Part shown: in pieces, positions 37,094 to 45,623 of the stretch
How positions within the stretch are numbered: the first letter of the stretch is position 1
How the letters are laid out: each line of letters begins with the position of its first letter
Assembly (NCBI RefSeq): GCF_004340875.1
Contig: NZ_SLXQ01000001.1
Coordinates: forward strand, 744,001 to 808,000
Direction: 5' to 3'
Origin: Tamaricihabitans halophyticus
GTDB taxonomy: Bacteria; Actinomycetota; Actinomycetes; Mycobacteriales; Pseudonocardiaceae
Length of the DNA: 64,000 bases
Translations under genes and position numbers: made by a program
Notes under the pieces: model-generated
What the model was told of the DNA's origin: nothing
Databases searched by the model: none
Seen by the model: only the letters and a program-made list of their open reading frames with translations

Positions 37094-37424
37094 ACACCAA
37101 ACCGCTGTCGACGGCATATTGATCTCCGATCCGCTTCGCTGGCCAGCTACCGGAACGTTGTGGCTCGAATAGGTGCGCGGACCGGCGAGGCCGACGAGGG
37201 GTCATCGTGGTCGCCGATCCGCGCCTAGGCGGCGCTGGGGTCGCCGCCCGATCTCGCCCGCGGCTCGCGGCCGAGATTTCGTGCGATCTATATAGTCCCG
37301 GATCCAGCTGGTGGAGGCATTCCGCGGGAAGCGACAAGTCCAACTACTCCGCGGCGGACGCATAACGGACATCCACCGGGACCGTACACCGCATGCGGTA
37401 CTCGGCCACTACTCCCGAGTACGA
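37094..37424. other. Convergent intergenic region, no gene seen
   Basis: 331 bp between the 3' ends of the LLM oxidoreductase and O-methyltransferase 3. Short open frames here lack ribosome sites and family motifs. A GC-rich stretch around 37250-37280 could fold, but I cannot define a clear terminator. Confidence 0.5.
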
Positions 37425-38432
37425 TCAAGGTCGCCGGCAAACGACTAGAGTGTCGTAGTCACCAAGCGACTGCTGGGTCGTGTTGGCGCAACCCGCTGCC
37501 GTCGCAAAGCTAACCAGCTCACTCACCGGATACTCGGCGCCCCCTTCGGTGACCAGCAACATGTCCAAGCTGATCACCAGATTCTCGACGTGATCCGGAT
37601 CGTCATCGAGCATCCGGTCGTACACCAGCAGCGCGCCTCCTGGATTGACCGCCTCGAAGGCCTTGCGGACCAACTGCTCCCGCTCTCGAGCGTCCCAGTC
37701 GTGCAGCACATGGCCGAGCAGTACGATGTCGGCCGCAGGAAGCGTGCGTTCGAAGAAGCTGCCAGGGTGAAAGTCGACTGACTCGGCTAGCCCCATCGTC
37801 GCCATATGCTCGTCGAAGAACGGCTCCAGCTCCGGAAGATCAAGCACATGGCCCCGCAAGTTCGGGTACGCGGTCACCAGCCTGCCAACCATGTTGCCTC
37901 GGCAGCCGCCGACATCGAGTACCGAACCGTACGCCGAGAAGTCGAAATCCTTGATCAATTCCGGCGCAAGCTGCTGCGTAAGGGCATCCATCATACCGAT
38001 AAATTGCCGTAGGATGGCGGGATTCCGCAGCACCTGCTGGAAATCTCCGGCCGCTTGGGGCTCGCCGCTACGAAGCGCTTCAGATAGTCTCCCCCACGCG
38101 GGGTACAGATTGTGATTCGACCTCAGCAGAAAACCGCCGATGTACGACTGTTTGCCACGCACCAGGTACGCATTAGCACCAGGAGAATTAGCGAACGTAC
38201 CATTCTGCCGCACGATTAACCCAAGGGCAACCAGTAGATGCAGGAAGTCCGACAGGCCTCGCCCATTGAGGTTCAGGCGATCTTTCAGCTCGGCCTCGGT
38301 TGCTGGACCATCCGCAAGTGCGCCAAACAGATCCAGATCTACAGCCGTGAGCAAGGCTTTGGCATCGCAAAACATATTACCCAAACGGAGCAGACCGGCC
38401 GCTGTGTTTACGTCTGGACTGATAGTTGTCAC
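37425..38432 (-). CDS. O-methyltransferase, third copy
   Basis: A 335-residue SAM-dependent O-methyltransferase of the acetylserotonin/hydroxyindole type. It has an N-terminal winged-helix dimerisation domain to about residue 90, SAM motif VLDVGGCRGNMVGRL, and acceptor motif LLGHVLHDWDAREREQ with the catalytic His present. It differs from the two tandem copies, which have Cys there. Likely methylates another phenol of the product. It is transcribed divergently from the SARP gene across a 509-bp gap. Confidence 0.88.
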   Translation of the reverse strand: MTTISPDVNTAAGLLRLGNMFCDAKALLTAVDLDLFGALADGPATEAELKDRLNLNGRGLSDFLHLLVALGLIVRQNGTFANSPGANAYLVRGKQSYIGGFLLRSNHNLYPAWGRLSEALRSGEPQAAGDFQQVLRNPAILRQFIGMMDALTQQLAPELIKDFDFSAYGSVLDVGGCRGNMVGRLVTAYPNLRGHVLDLPELEPFFDEHMATMGLAESVDFHPGSFFERTLPAADIVLLGHVLHDWDAREREQLVRKAFEAVNPGGALLVYDRMLDDDPDHVENLVISLDMLLVTEGGAEYPVSELVSFATAAGCANTTQQSLGDYDTLVVCRRP

Positions 38433-38941
38433 TATTAATACTCCTACCTATCCGACCTTCATCCGTATTTATGCGCTTAATCCCGCGAATAACGGTTACC
38501 CGGCGCAGCGAACCGGATACCACTAGCTAACCAACCTTTCCGGTCACACAGATACGAGACCGGACATAGCGCCACGCGCCGCGTATACTCTTTACTCACG
38601 TGCATGCGAAGGGTGAGCACCCAGTTCCGCAGCTTATGCACAGAACCTAAAAGGATGGTCGACTGTTGCTGGGAGCGACCGTTGCCTCTGACGAGCAGCC
38701 GCATGACGCGACGTCGCCATAATTCAACATGTACAGAATGCGACGTGCCGGCGGATGTGACTCGATGGTTTCCGGCGAGTGGACCAAGTCAGGCATCCGT
38801 ATCTATATTGGAGCTGTCGCCGTGCTCAAGTGAGGTTCGAGTCAGTTTTCAGCGACACATGGGGAAATGACCCTACGAAGATGTCTGGGGAATTCGGGGC
38901 TACAAACCCGAAAAGTCACGTTTCGTGCGAGAGGGGTCGTC
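38433..38941. promoter_or_regulatory. Divergent promoter region of O-methyltransferase 3 and the SARP gene
   Basis: 509 bp, visibly richer in A/T than the flanking genes, as is common ahead of cluster activators. I find no gene with motif support. TCGA occurs several times but no pair has SARP-box spacing. Promoters for both genes must lie here; I cannot place -10 boxes with confidence. Confidence 0.5.
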
Positions 38942-40837
38942 ATGAAGATCTCGATACTTGGACCACTCGAGGTGGCCCGAGGCGGCACAGTCGCTACGCC
39001 GTCTGCACCAAAGCTTCGTAGAGTACTCAGTCTACTCGCGTTACGCTCGAACAATGTTGTACGTAATGATCAACTCGTCGAAGAGCTCTGGGAACAAAGC
39101 CCACCGGTCAGTGTGACCACCACTTTGCAAACCTATATCTACCAGCTCCGCAAACTACTGGACCTGCGGGCGCCCAACGCGCGGGCGAACGGTGGGGCGC
39201 CGACCGTCAACACCTTGCATTCCTACCCCAATGGCTACATGCTCGCGGTCGCGCCTGAGGCACTGGACGCCTACCGGTTCGAGCATTCGGTGCGTCATGG
39301 TTATCAACTTAGCGAAACCAACGAAGTATCCGAAGCAGCAAGTGCGCTCAGGCAAGCCCTTTCCATCTGGCGAGGTCCGGCCCTTGTTGATGTCGAACCC
39401 GGTCCGTTGCTACAAGCCGAGCTGCTGCGGTTGGAAAAACTCCGCGAAAGCGCATTGGAGCTACGGCTCGACACCGAGCTGCGACTCGGTAAACATCAGG
39501 AACTCCTCGGCGAGCTAACCGGGCTCGCGGCCCAACAGCCGACGCAGGAGGCATTTCAGGCAAAGCTGATGCTCGCGTTGTACCGGTCCGGCCAACGAAA
39601 CGAAGCACTCGACGTATACCAGCGAGCACGCAAAGCGCTAGCAACCGAGCTGGGCTTGGAGCCCACTCGAGAGATCCAGCGAATGCATCGTGCGATTCTG
39701 TGTTCGGACAGCAGCCTCGATCTGAAACCGGCACCAGAGAAGGTCGTAACCCGGTTTCGCCCCAGCAGACACGACCAGCTTGCGCCAGAAAGTCGCCCGC
39801 TAACCGGCCGCGACTGCGCGATCAACCTCGGGTTGGCGGCACTTTCCCCTACTCAGTCGGCGCCCGGAGCCGCTGTCGTCGTTGGACCGCCGGGCTCTGG
39901 GAAGTCAGCGTTCTGTGCGCATATCGCACGGCAACTTGTGAACGAGTACCCTGACGGCCAACTGTATGCGCACTTGCTTGATGCGGATGGGAATCGCCTC
40001 GAACCCAACGATGTGCTCGTTGACCTGCTCCGAAAAGCCGGGATCAGGCCCGACGAGCTGGCCGTATCGTTCGAAGAGCGCGTGGATCAGTACCGGGATC
40101 TGACGTCCCGCAGTAAGGCACTGATCGTGCTCGATGACGCGGTCGACGACCAGCAACTGTTCCCATTGTTGCCGTCCAGACAGAGCTGTGGCGTAATCAT
40201 CGCGAGCAGACGCCGGGTCTCGCTCCCGTTTAGCCAGGAAACAATCGATCTTGCTCCGTTACCTGACGACGCGAGCCTTGCGCTACTCGCCGAAGCGATC
40301 GGGCAGGAGCGCGTCCGGTCGGATCTCGAGACGGCTCACGAGCTGGTTTCACTCTGCGACGGCCTCCCGCTTGTGCTGCACGCTACTGCTCGCCGATTAT
40401 TTCTTCGTCCACATTGGACTATCGAGTTCGCGGTACGGTGGCTCCGACAGCAGTACGTGGACGCGGCGACAACCTCTGCGGATCCTCTCGGCCTCCGTAG
40501 AAGCGTGGAACGAACCTACAAACAGCTAGCCGAAAGCGTCCAGGCAACCTTCGGGGTGCCGTCACCCAGCTGCGGACGCCCGTACATTAGACCCGAGAAC
40601 GTGTCAAAGGCGCTCGGTGTCGATGCCAGCACGGCCGAGAGCTTGCTCGAGGATCTGGCCGAGGCTCGACTTCTCGAAGTCGAGCCGGACAACACAAGTT
40701 GGGAAGGGTTTCGATACCGCTATCTTTCCTGCCTGTGGACGATTGGCCGGCAGATTCAGCTTGCCAAGCAGCAGTCACCCAACCCGAGTATCGCGAGACC
40801 GAGAAGCGGTTGCCTGAACGTCGAAGGCCGGGTCTAG
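38942..40837 (+). CDS. SARP-family transcriptional activator with NB-ARC domain
   Basis: A 631-residue regulator. Residues 1-95 form an OmpR-like winged helix (MKISILGPLEVARGG; LVEELWEQSPP; TLQTYIYQLRKLL), 100-250 the bacterial transcriptional activation domain, and from 315 an NTPase with P-loop VVGPPGSGKSAF and LIVLDDAVDD. The TPR tail of AfsR-size proteins is absent, so it is a medium-length SARP. Three TTA codons (39041, 40259, 40397) suggest bldA-dependent translation. It should activate the cluster by binding repeats such as those at 10158 and 36128. ATG 38942 follows GAGAGGGG. Confidence 0.9.
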   Translation: MKISILGPLEVARGGTVATPSAPKLRRVLSLLALRSNNVVRNDQLVEELWEQSPPVSVTTTLQTYIYQLRKLLDLRAPNARANGGAPTVNTLHSYPNGYMLAVAPEALDAYRFEHSVRHGYQLSETNEVSEAASALRQALSIWRGPALVDVEPGPLLQAELLRLEKLRESALELRLDTELRLGKHQELLGELTGLAAQQPTQEAFQAKLMLALYRSGQRNEALDVYQRARKALATELGLEPTREIQRMHRAILCSDSSLDLKPAPEKVVTRFRPSRHDQLAPESRPLTGRDCAINLGLAALSPTQSAPGAAVVVGPPGSGKSAFCAHIARQLVNEYPDGQLYAHLLDADGNRLEPNDVLVDLLRKAGIRPDELAVSFEERVDQYRDLTSRSKALIVLDDAVDDQQLFPLLPSRQSCGVIIASRRRVSLPFSQETIDLAPLPDDASLALLAEAIGQERVRSDLETAHELVSLCDGLPLVLHATARRLFLRPHWTIEFAVRWLRQQYVDAATTSADPLGLRRSVERTYKQLAESVQATFGVPSPSCGRPYIRPENVSKALGVDASTAESLLEDLAEARLLEVEPDNTSWEGFRYRYLSCLWTIGRQIQLAKQQSPNPSIARPRSGCLNVEGRV

Positions 40838-40881
40838 CCTTCACGTGTGACCGCGTTCCGCAGGGATCGTGCAGTGGGGTT

Positions 40882-41697
40882 TCAGCGCCAGAGTGGGGCG
40901 TGCCGGTTGACGTCCTTGTAGAGCAGATATCGGAACTTGCCTGGACCACCGGCGTAGCAGGCTTGCGGGCAGAAGGCGCGCAGCCACATGAAATCGCCCT
41001 CGGTTACTTCGACCCAATCGGTATTGAGCAAGTACATCGCCTTGCCCTCCAACACGTACAGCCCGTGTTCCATCACATGCGTCTCGGGGAACGGAATGGC
41101 CCCGCCTGGCTCGAAGGTGACGATGTTGACGTGCATATCGTGCCGCAGATCGGTGGGATCGACGAACCGCTGGGTGCGCCACGCCCCGTTGGTATCCGGC
41201 ATCTCGACCGCTGCGACGTCACGCTCATGCGTCACGAAGGACGGCGGCCGGCCGATTCCCGCGACCTCCTCGTAGGCCTTGCGAATCCAGTGGAAGGTCG
41301 CGGTGCCCGCGCCACGGTTGTGTAAGGTCACCTCGCTCCCCACTCCGAGATAGGCATACCCGCCGGGCTCCAGGATGTGTGTAGCGCCGTCAAGGCCGAG
41401 TTCCAGTTCGCCGTCCACAACGAACAGCACGCCTTCGGCCCGTTCATCGACCTCCGGCCGGTCGCTACCACCACCCGCGCCAACCTCCACGATGTACTGG
41501 CTGAACGTCTCGGCGAACCCGGTCAACGGCCTTGCGAGCACCCACAGTCTCGTGGCCGTCCAATTCGGCAGCAGGCTCGCAGTGATATCGCTCATCGTCC
41601 TGGCCGGCAGCACCGCGTACGACTCGGTGAACCTGGCCCGGTCGGTGGTCAGCGCGGTCTGCGCGGGCAACCCACCACGGGGTACGTAGTAGCCCAC
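40882..41697 (-). CDS. allE: (S)-ureidoglycine aminohydrolase, bicupin
   Basis: A 271-residue two-cupin protein. Domain 1 is centred on VEVGAGGGSDRPEVDERAEG. Domain 2 has the metal-binding stretch MHVNIVTFEPGGAIPFPETH followed by MEHGLYVLEGKAMYLLN. It releases ammonia from (S)-ureidoglycine to give ureidoglycolate in the allantoin pathway. It lies 20 bp downstream of the DUF6986 gene on the same strand, inside a ureide locus. Confidence 0.88.
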   Translation of the reverse strand: MGYYVPRGGLPAQTALTTDRARFTESYAVLPARTMSDITASLLPNWTATRLWVLARPLTGFAETFSQYIVEVGAGGGSDRPEVDERAEGVLFVVDGELELGLDGATHILEPGGYAYLGVGSEVTLHNRGAGTATFHWIRKAYEEVAGIGRPPSFVTHERDVAAVEMPDTNGAWRTQRFVDPTDLRHDMHVNIVTFEPGGAIPFPETHVMEHGLYVLEGKAMYLLNTDWVEVTEGDFMWLRAFCPQACYAGGPGKFRYLLYKDVNRHAPLWR

Positions 41698-41717
41698 AAC
41701 AATCCTCCGTATCCGAT

Positions 41718-42983
41718 CTACTTCGGTCCATTAGCGACAATCCCGCGGAGCGCGGTATCCGGGAACGGCACCTCCTCCGGCCCAACCGCACCGCAGTCGA
41801 TGCCCCTGAGCAGGAAGGCCGCCATGGCGCGCGCCGTGGCCGGCTCGTCCAGAATCGCGCCACCGCCATCGCCAAGGTAGGCGGCCAATCGACGTGCCAG
41901 CTCGGGAAGGCCGCGCCGGAAGTAGGCATAGGTCGCGGCGAACCGGCTCGGCAGCTGCGCGGGGTGCAGGTCCCAACCCTGGTAAAACCCGTTGTGCAGC
42001 GACCGGCTGACCAACCGCCCGTGCAACGCCCATGCGGCGTCCACCTCGTCAGCCGAACCGATCGGCAGCACATTCGTGGATCCGTCGGAGAGTCGAACGG
42101 CCGTGCCCGCGGCGGCCACCTGCATAACGGCTTTCGCGAAGTCCGCGGCCGGATGCGCCATGCTCTGGTCGCCTGCCGCGATCCCGAGTGCAGCCGAATA
42201 GTCGTAGGTGCCGTAGGGCATTCCGGTGATCCGACCATCCCCGGCAGCGATCATCTGCGGCAGTAGCGAGACGCCATCGGGCCCAAGGATCGCCTGTGGC
42301 GTCTCGACCTGGATCTCGAACTCCAACCGGTCCGGAAGTCCCAGCGCGGACTCCAGCTCGGTCAGCACCAGCACCATTGCCTCGACCTGCGCCACCGAGG
42401 TGACCTTCGGCAGGGTGAGCACCAGCCCGGCTGGCAACGGACCAAGCGCGGCCAACCCGGCCACAAACCGCTCCAGGGTACGCAAGCCACGGGCTTTCGT
42501 CGGCGGCTCAAGGCTTTTGAAGCGGATGCCCACGAAAGGCGGCAGCTGCGCATCCTGCCGCAGCGCGTCAATGGTTTCTACCGCGCCGTCCACCGCGGCA
42601 TCTTCGGTCTCGTCGGCCACCGCGCCATAACCATCCTCGAAGTCGATCCGCAAATCCTCGATTGGTTCGCGTCGGAGTTTCGCCAGGACCAGCTCGCCGA
42701 CCGCCGACCGCTCGTCGGCGTCGTCGATCAAGCCATGCACGGCAAGCAGGTGCTCGATGCCGCCGGCCCGGGCTACGGACCGCTCCGCCGCTGCCGCCCA
42801 GTCCCGCACGAGATCGCGGTCAACCTGGTGCGCTGGAACGTAAACCGAATGGACAGGCTGCCTGCTAGTCGGCGCACCGGGATAACGCCGCGCCTGCCGC
42901 TCAGCCGCTTCCTCGAGCATCCGGTCCACCCGTGTACGTACGGCTGGGCTCAGGACAGTAGTCGTCGGCTGCGGTAGTTCCAT
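41718..42983 (-). CDS. DUF6986 family protein, HpcH/HpaI aldolase-like TIM barrel
   Basis: About 421 residues. Motifs such as DLRIDFEDGYGA, PFVGIRFKSL, LTLPKVTSVAQVEAM and FEIQVETPQAILG follow the order of the CitE/HpcH aldolase barrel (acidic metal site, Arg, Lys, Glu). ATG 42983 begins MELPQPTTTV. It is found with allantoin genes in actinobacteria, but the reaction is not established to my knowledge. A glyoxylate-forming or glyoxylate-using C-C lyase/aldolase is a reasonable inference. It shares a short divergent promoter with the IclR gene. Confidence 0.8.
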   Translation of the reverse strand: MELPQPTTTVLSPAVRTRVDRMLEEAAERQARRYPGAPTSRQPVHSVYVPAHQVDRDLVRDWAAAAERSVARAGGIEHLLAVHGLIDDADERSAVGELVLAKLRREPIEDLRIDFEDGYGAVADETEDAAVDGAVETIDALRQDAQLPPFVGIRFKSLEPPTKARGLRTLERFVAGLAALGPLPAGLVLTLPKVTSVAQVEAMVLVLTELESALGLPDRLEFEIQVETPQAILGPDGVSLLPQMIAAGDGRITGMPYGTYDYSAALGIAAGDQSMAHPAADFAKAVMQVAAAGTAVRLSDGSTNVLPIGSADEVDAAWALHGRLVSRSLHNGFYQGWDLHPAQLPSRFAATYAYFRRGLPELARRLAAYLGDGGGAILDEPATARAMAAFLLRGIDCGAVGPEEVPFPDTALRGIVANGPK

Positions 42984-43040
42984 GTTGTGGAGTATATTTT
43001 CCGTCAGCCGAGAAAACACCTCCGAAATGAGGAGCAGTTG
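42984..43040. promoter_or_regulatory. Imperfect palindrome in the IclR/DUF6986 divergent promoter
   Basis: The 57-bp gap contains GGAGTATATTTTCCG and, facing it, CGAGAAAACACCTCC around a short spacer, an imperfect inverted repeat with a one-base offset. A site of this kind fits autoregulation by the IclR protein and repression of the ureide genes. The right-hand end also contains GAGGAG, the ribosome site of the IclR gene. Confidence 0.4.
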
Positions 43041-43823
43041 ATGGTCGAGCGACCGGCGCAGCGCCCTGCCGCCGTGCAGTCGGTGGACCGAGGTGTCGAC
43101 CTGCTCGAACTACTCGCCGACTCCGGAGGGCAGGCGACACTCAGTGAACTCGCCACCACGACCGGCCTGCCGCTACCGACTATCCACCGGTTGATGCGCA
43201 CCCTGCTCGCGCGGGGCTATGTCCGTCAGCTCCCTTCCCGCCGGTATGCCCTTGGCCCGCGCCTGATCCGGCTCGGTGAGTGCGCTGGCCAACAGTTTGG
43301 CGCGGACTCGCGTCCCTTGCTCACCGAGCTGGCGAGCGAGCTCGGGGAAAGCGCCAACCTCGCGATGATCGACTTCGATATGGCTGTCTATGTCGCCCAG
43401 GCTTCCTCCGGGCACTCCGTCCGGATGTTCACCGAGGTGGGCCGGCGGGTACGGATGCACTGCACGGGTGTCGGCAAGGTGATTCTCGCCCAGCTGGATG
43501 ACGACGCGGTCCGGGACATCGCCCGCAGGGCCGGGCTGCCAGCGGCGACGGACCGCAGCATCACCCGCGTCGATGACCTCATCAGCGAACTCCAGAAGAT
43601 CCGCGAGCAGGGCTTTGCCGTCGATGACGGTGAACAGGAGATCGGCGTCCGCTGCTACGCGGTCGCGGTACCGGACGCGCCCGTCCACACCGCACTGTCC
43701 CTTTCCGGCCCTGACTCGCGGGTGACCGCGGAGTTCGGGGTCAGGGCGGTGCCGGCGTTGCAGGCGACCGCCGCCCGAATCTCCGCGACGCTCACGCCAT
43801 CGACTGATATGCGGGCAGAGTAA
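43041..43823 (+). CDS. IclR-family transcriptional regulator, AllR-like
   Basis: A 260-residue regulator. Residues 12-75 form the winged helix (SVDRGVDLLELLADSG; LSELATTTGLPLPTIHRLMR), and the C-terminal effector domain has RMHCTGVGKVILAQL and DDGEQEIGVRCYAVAVP. GAGGAG lies 6 nt before ATG 43041. By position it should repress the ureide genes until allantoin or glyoxylate is present, as AllR does. Its 3' end overlaps the convergent malate synthase gene by 32 bp. Confidence 0.88.
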   Translation: MVERPAQRPAAVQSVDRGVDLLELLADSGGQATLSELATTTGLPLPTIHRLMRTLLARGYVRQLPSRRYALGPRLIRLGECAGQQFGADSRPLLTELASELGESANLAMIDFDMAVYVAQASSGHSVRMFTEVGRRVRMHCTGVGKVILAQLDDDAVRDIARRAGLPAATDRSITRVDDLISELQKIREQGFAVDDGEQEIGVRCYAVAVPDAPVHTALSLSGPDSRVTAEFGVRAVPALQATAARISATLTPSTDMRAE

Positions 43824-45378
43824 GGAAGTCGACGTAGTCATCGGAGACCGCGACCTCCAGAAACAGCTGCCGCGCGCGGTCGTAGTCGCCAGGCTGGCCT
43901 GGCAGGGTCGCGACGATTTCCGCGACCAGTTGTTCCACGAGATCCCGGGTGACGGTACGCCCGGTGTCCGTTAGCACGACCTCGTTGTGCAGCCACTGCC
44001 AGACTTGCGAACGCGAGATCTCGGCTGTTGCCGCGTCTTCCATCAGGTCGTGGATCGCCACCGCGCCCAGCCCGCCGAGCCAGGCACGCAGGTACCGCAA
44101 CGCCACATCGATGTTGCCACGCAGGCCAGCCTCGGTCACCGAACCAGGCGTAGCAGTCACATCGAGCAGATCCGCCGCGCTGACTCGCACATCATCACGG
44201 GTTCGATCGATCTGATGTGGACGGTCGTCAAGCATCTCGGAGAAAACTTCCGCGCAGAGTTCGACCATACCGGGATGCGCGACCCAGGAACCGTCGTAAC
44301 CGGCCTCTGCTTCCCTGGTTTTGTCCGCGCGAACTTTGGCGAAAGCGGCCGCGTTGACCTCCTCGTTCTTGCTCGGGATGAACGCGGCCATCCCGCCGAT
44401 GGCATGCGCGCCGCGCCGGTGGCAGGTATGCACAAGCAGCTCGGTGTAGGCACGCATGAACGGAACCGTCATGGTGATCGAGTTGCGGTCCGGAAGCAGG
44501 AACTCGCTGCCACGGGTGCGGAAGCACTTGATCACCGAGAACAGGTAGTCCCACCGCCCGGCGTTGAGGCCGGCGGAGTGCTCGCGCAACTCGTAGAGGA
44601 TCTCTTCCATCTGAAAAGCGGCGGGGATGGTCTCGATCAGGCAGGTCGCCCTGATCGTCCCGCGCGGGAAGCCGAGGTGCTCGGAGGCGATGATGAACGC
44701 GTCGTTCCACAACCGCGCCTCGCGGTAGTGCTCCATTTTGGGCAGGTAGAAGTACGGGCCGGAGCCCTTGTCCAGCTGACGCAAGCCCGCGGTGCACACG
44801 TAGAGCGCGAAATCGACGAGCGCGCCTGACGTCGGCTCCCCGTCGACAAGGATGTGTTTCTCCGGCAGATGCCAACCGCGTGGCCGGACCACGATCGTGG
44901 CCAGTTCGGCATCCGGCCGCAGGGCATAGGACTTCCCGTTCGCCGCGGTGAAATCGATCGTCCGGTTGATCGCGTCAAGCAGGTTGAGTTGCCCACCAAT
45001 GACGTTCGCCAGCTCCGGCGTGTTGGCATCCTCCTGGTCGGCGAGCCAGACCTTGGCGCCGGAGTTCAGCGCGTTGACCGTCATCTTCTGATCGGTTGGC
45101 CCGGTGATCTCCACGCGCCGGTCGAGCAGTCCAGGTGCCGGATCGGCCACCCGCCAGCTCGGATCGTCGCGGATATGCGCGGTCTCCGCCAGGAAGTCAA
45201 GCGTGCCGCCCTCGGCGAGCTCGGCTACCACCGCCGCCCGCGCGGCCAACGCCTCCGCGCGGCGCGGTCCCAGCTCCCGGTGCAGGCGCGCGATCAACTC
45301 GAGTGCCGGGTCAGTCAGTACCTCAGCGGACCGTTCAGGTAGGTCGCCGACGAGATCCACTCCATGCACACTGCCCAC
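43792..45378 (-). CDS. aceB: Malate synthase A
   Basis: About 528 residues. Visible motifs are RRVEITGPTDQKMTVNALNS, KVWLADQEDANTP, the catalytic segment RATCLIETIPAAFQMEEILY, and GRWDYLFSVIK. It condenses glyoxylate with acetyl-CoA to malate, consuming the glyoxylate made from allantoin. I choose GTG 45378, with GGAG 5 nt upstream; the frame runs on to 45489 without conserved residues. Position in the ureide locus rather than beside isocitrate lyase points to purine catabolism. Confidence 0.92.
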   Translation of the reverse strand: MGSVHGVDLVGDLPERSAEVLTDPALELIARLHRELGPRRAEALAARAAVVAELAEGGTLDFLAETAHIRDDPSWRVADPAPGLLDRRVEITGPTDQKMTVNALNSGAKVWLADQEDANTPELANVIGGQLNLLDAINRTIDFTAANGKSYALRPDAELATIVVRPRGWHLPEKHILVDGEPTSGALVDFALYVCTAGLRQLDKGSGPYFYLPKMEHYREARLWNDAFIIASEHLGFPRGTIRATCLIETIPAAFQMEEILYELREHSAGLNAGRWDYLFSVIKCFRTRGSEFLLPDRNSITMTVPFMRAYTELLVHTCHRRGAHAIGGMAAFIPSKNEEVNAAAFAKVRADKTREAEAGYDGSWVAHPGMVELCAEVFSEMLDDRPHQIDRTRDDVRVSAADLLDVTATPGSVTEAGLRGNIDVALRYLRAWLGGLGAVAIHDLMEDAATAEISRSQVWQWLHNEVVLTDTGRTVTRDLVEQLVAEIVATLPGQPGDYDRARQLFLEVAVSDDYVDFLTLPAYQSMA

Positions 45379-45495
45379 TGCCGCTCCAACTCCACCCCTG
45401 ACGGGCCGCGCGAACCCGCAGACGATTCCGTATCGCGAAACTACTATTCCATTTAGCGTAGCAGCCTGCCCCGGACCCACGCGAGACATCGACCC

Positions 45496-45526
45496 TTGAC
45501 ACCTCCCACGCGCGAGGGACAGACTG
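45496..45526 (+). promoter_or_regulatory. Possible promoter ahead of the allantoin permease
   Basis: TTGACA at 45496-45501, with CAGACT about 18 bp downstream as a weak -10. It lies upstream of the TTCCGGAA repeats and the permease start. Confidence 0.3.
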
Positions 45527-45551
45527 CCGCTAGTTGGAATCCTACTTCCGC

Positions 45552-45597
45552 ATTCCGGAAACAGGACCGAGATTCCGGAACTACCGAGATTCCGGAA
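45552..45597. promoter_or_regulatory. Three ATTCCGGAA repeats ahead of the allantoin permease, likely operator
   Basis: The palindrome TTCCGGAA, each preceded by A, occurs at 45552-45560, 45572-45580 and 45589-45597, spaced 20 and 17 bp. They lie just upstream of the permease ribosome site. IclR proteins bind such short palindromes as oligomers, so the adjacent AllR-like regulator is the obvious candidate. Confidence 0.6.
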
Positions 45598-45623
45598 CAG
45601 GACCGAGCGAAGGAGCTCGCCCG

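Noticed and set aside
37094..37424. Possible gene remnant in the gap after the LLM oxidoreductase
   Set aside because: No frame shows a recognisable motif or ribosome site; the gap is better called non-coding.
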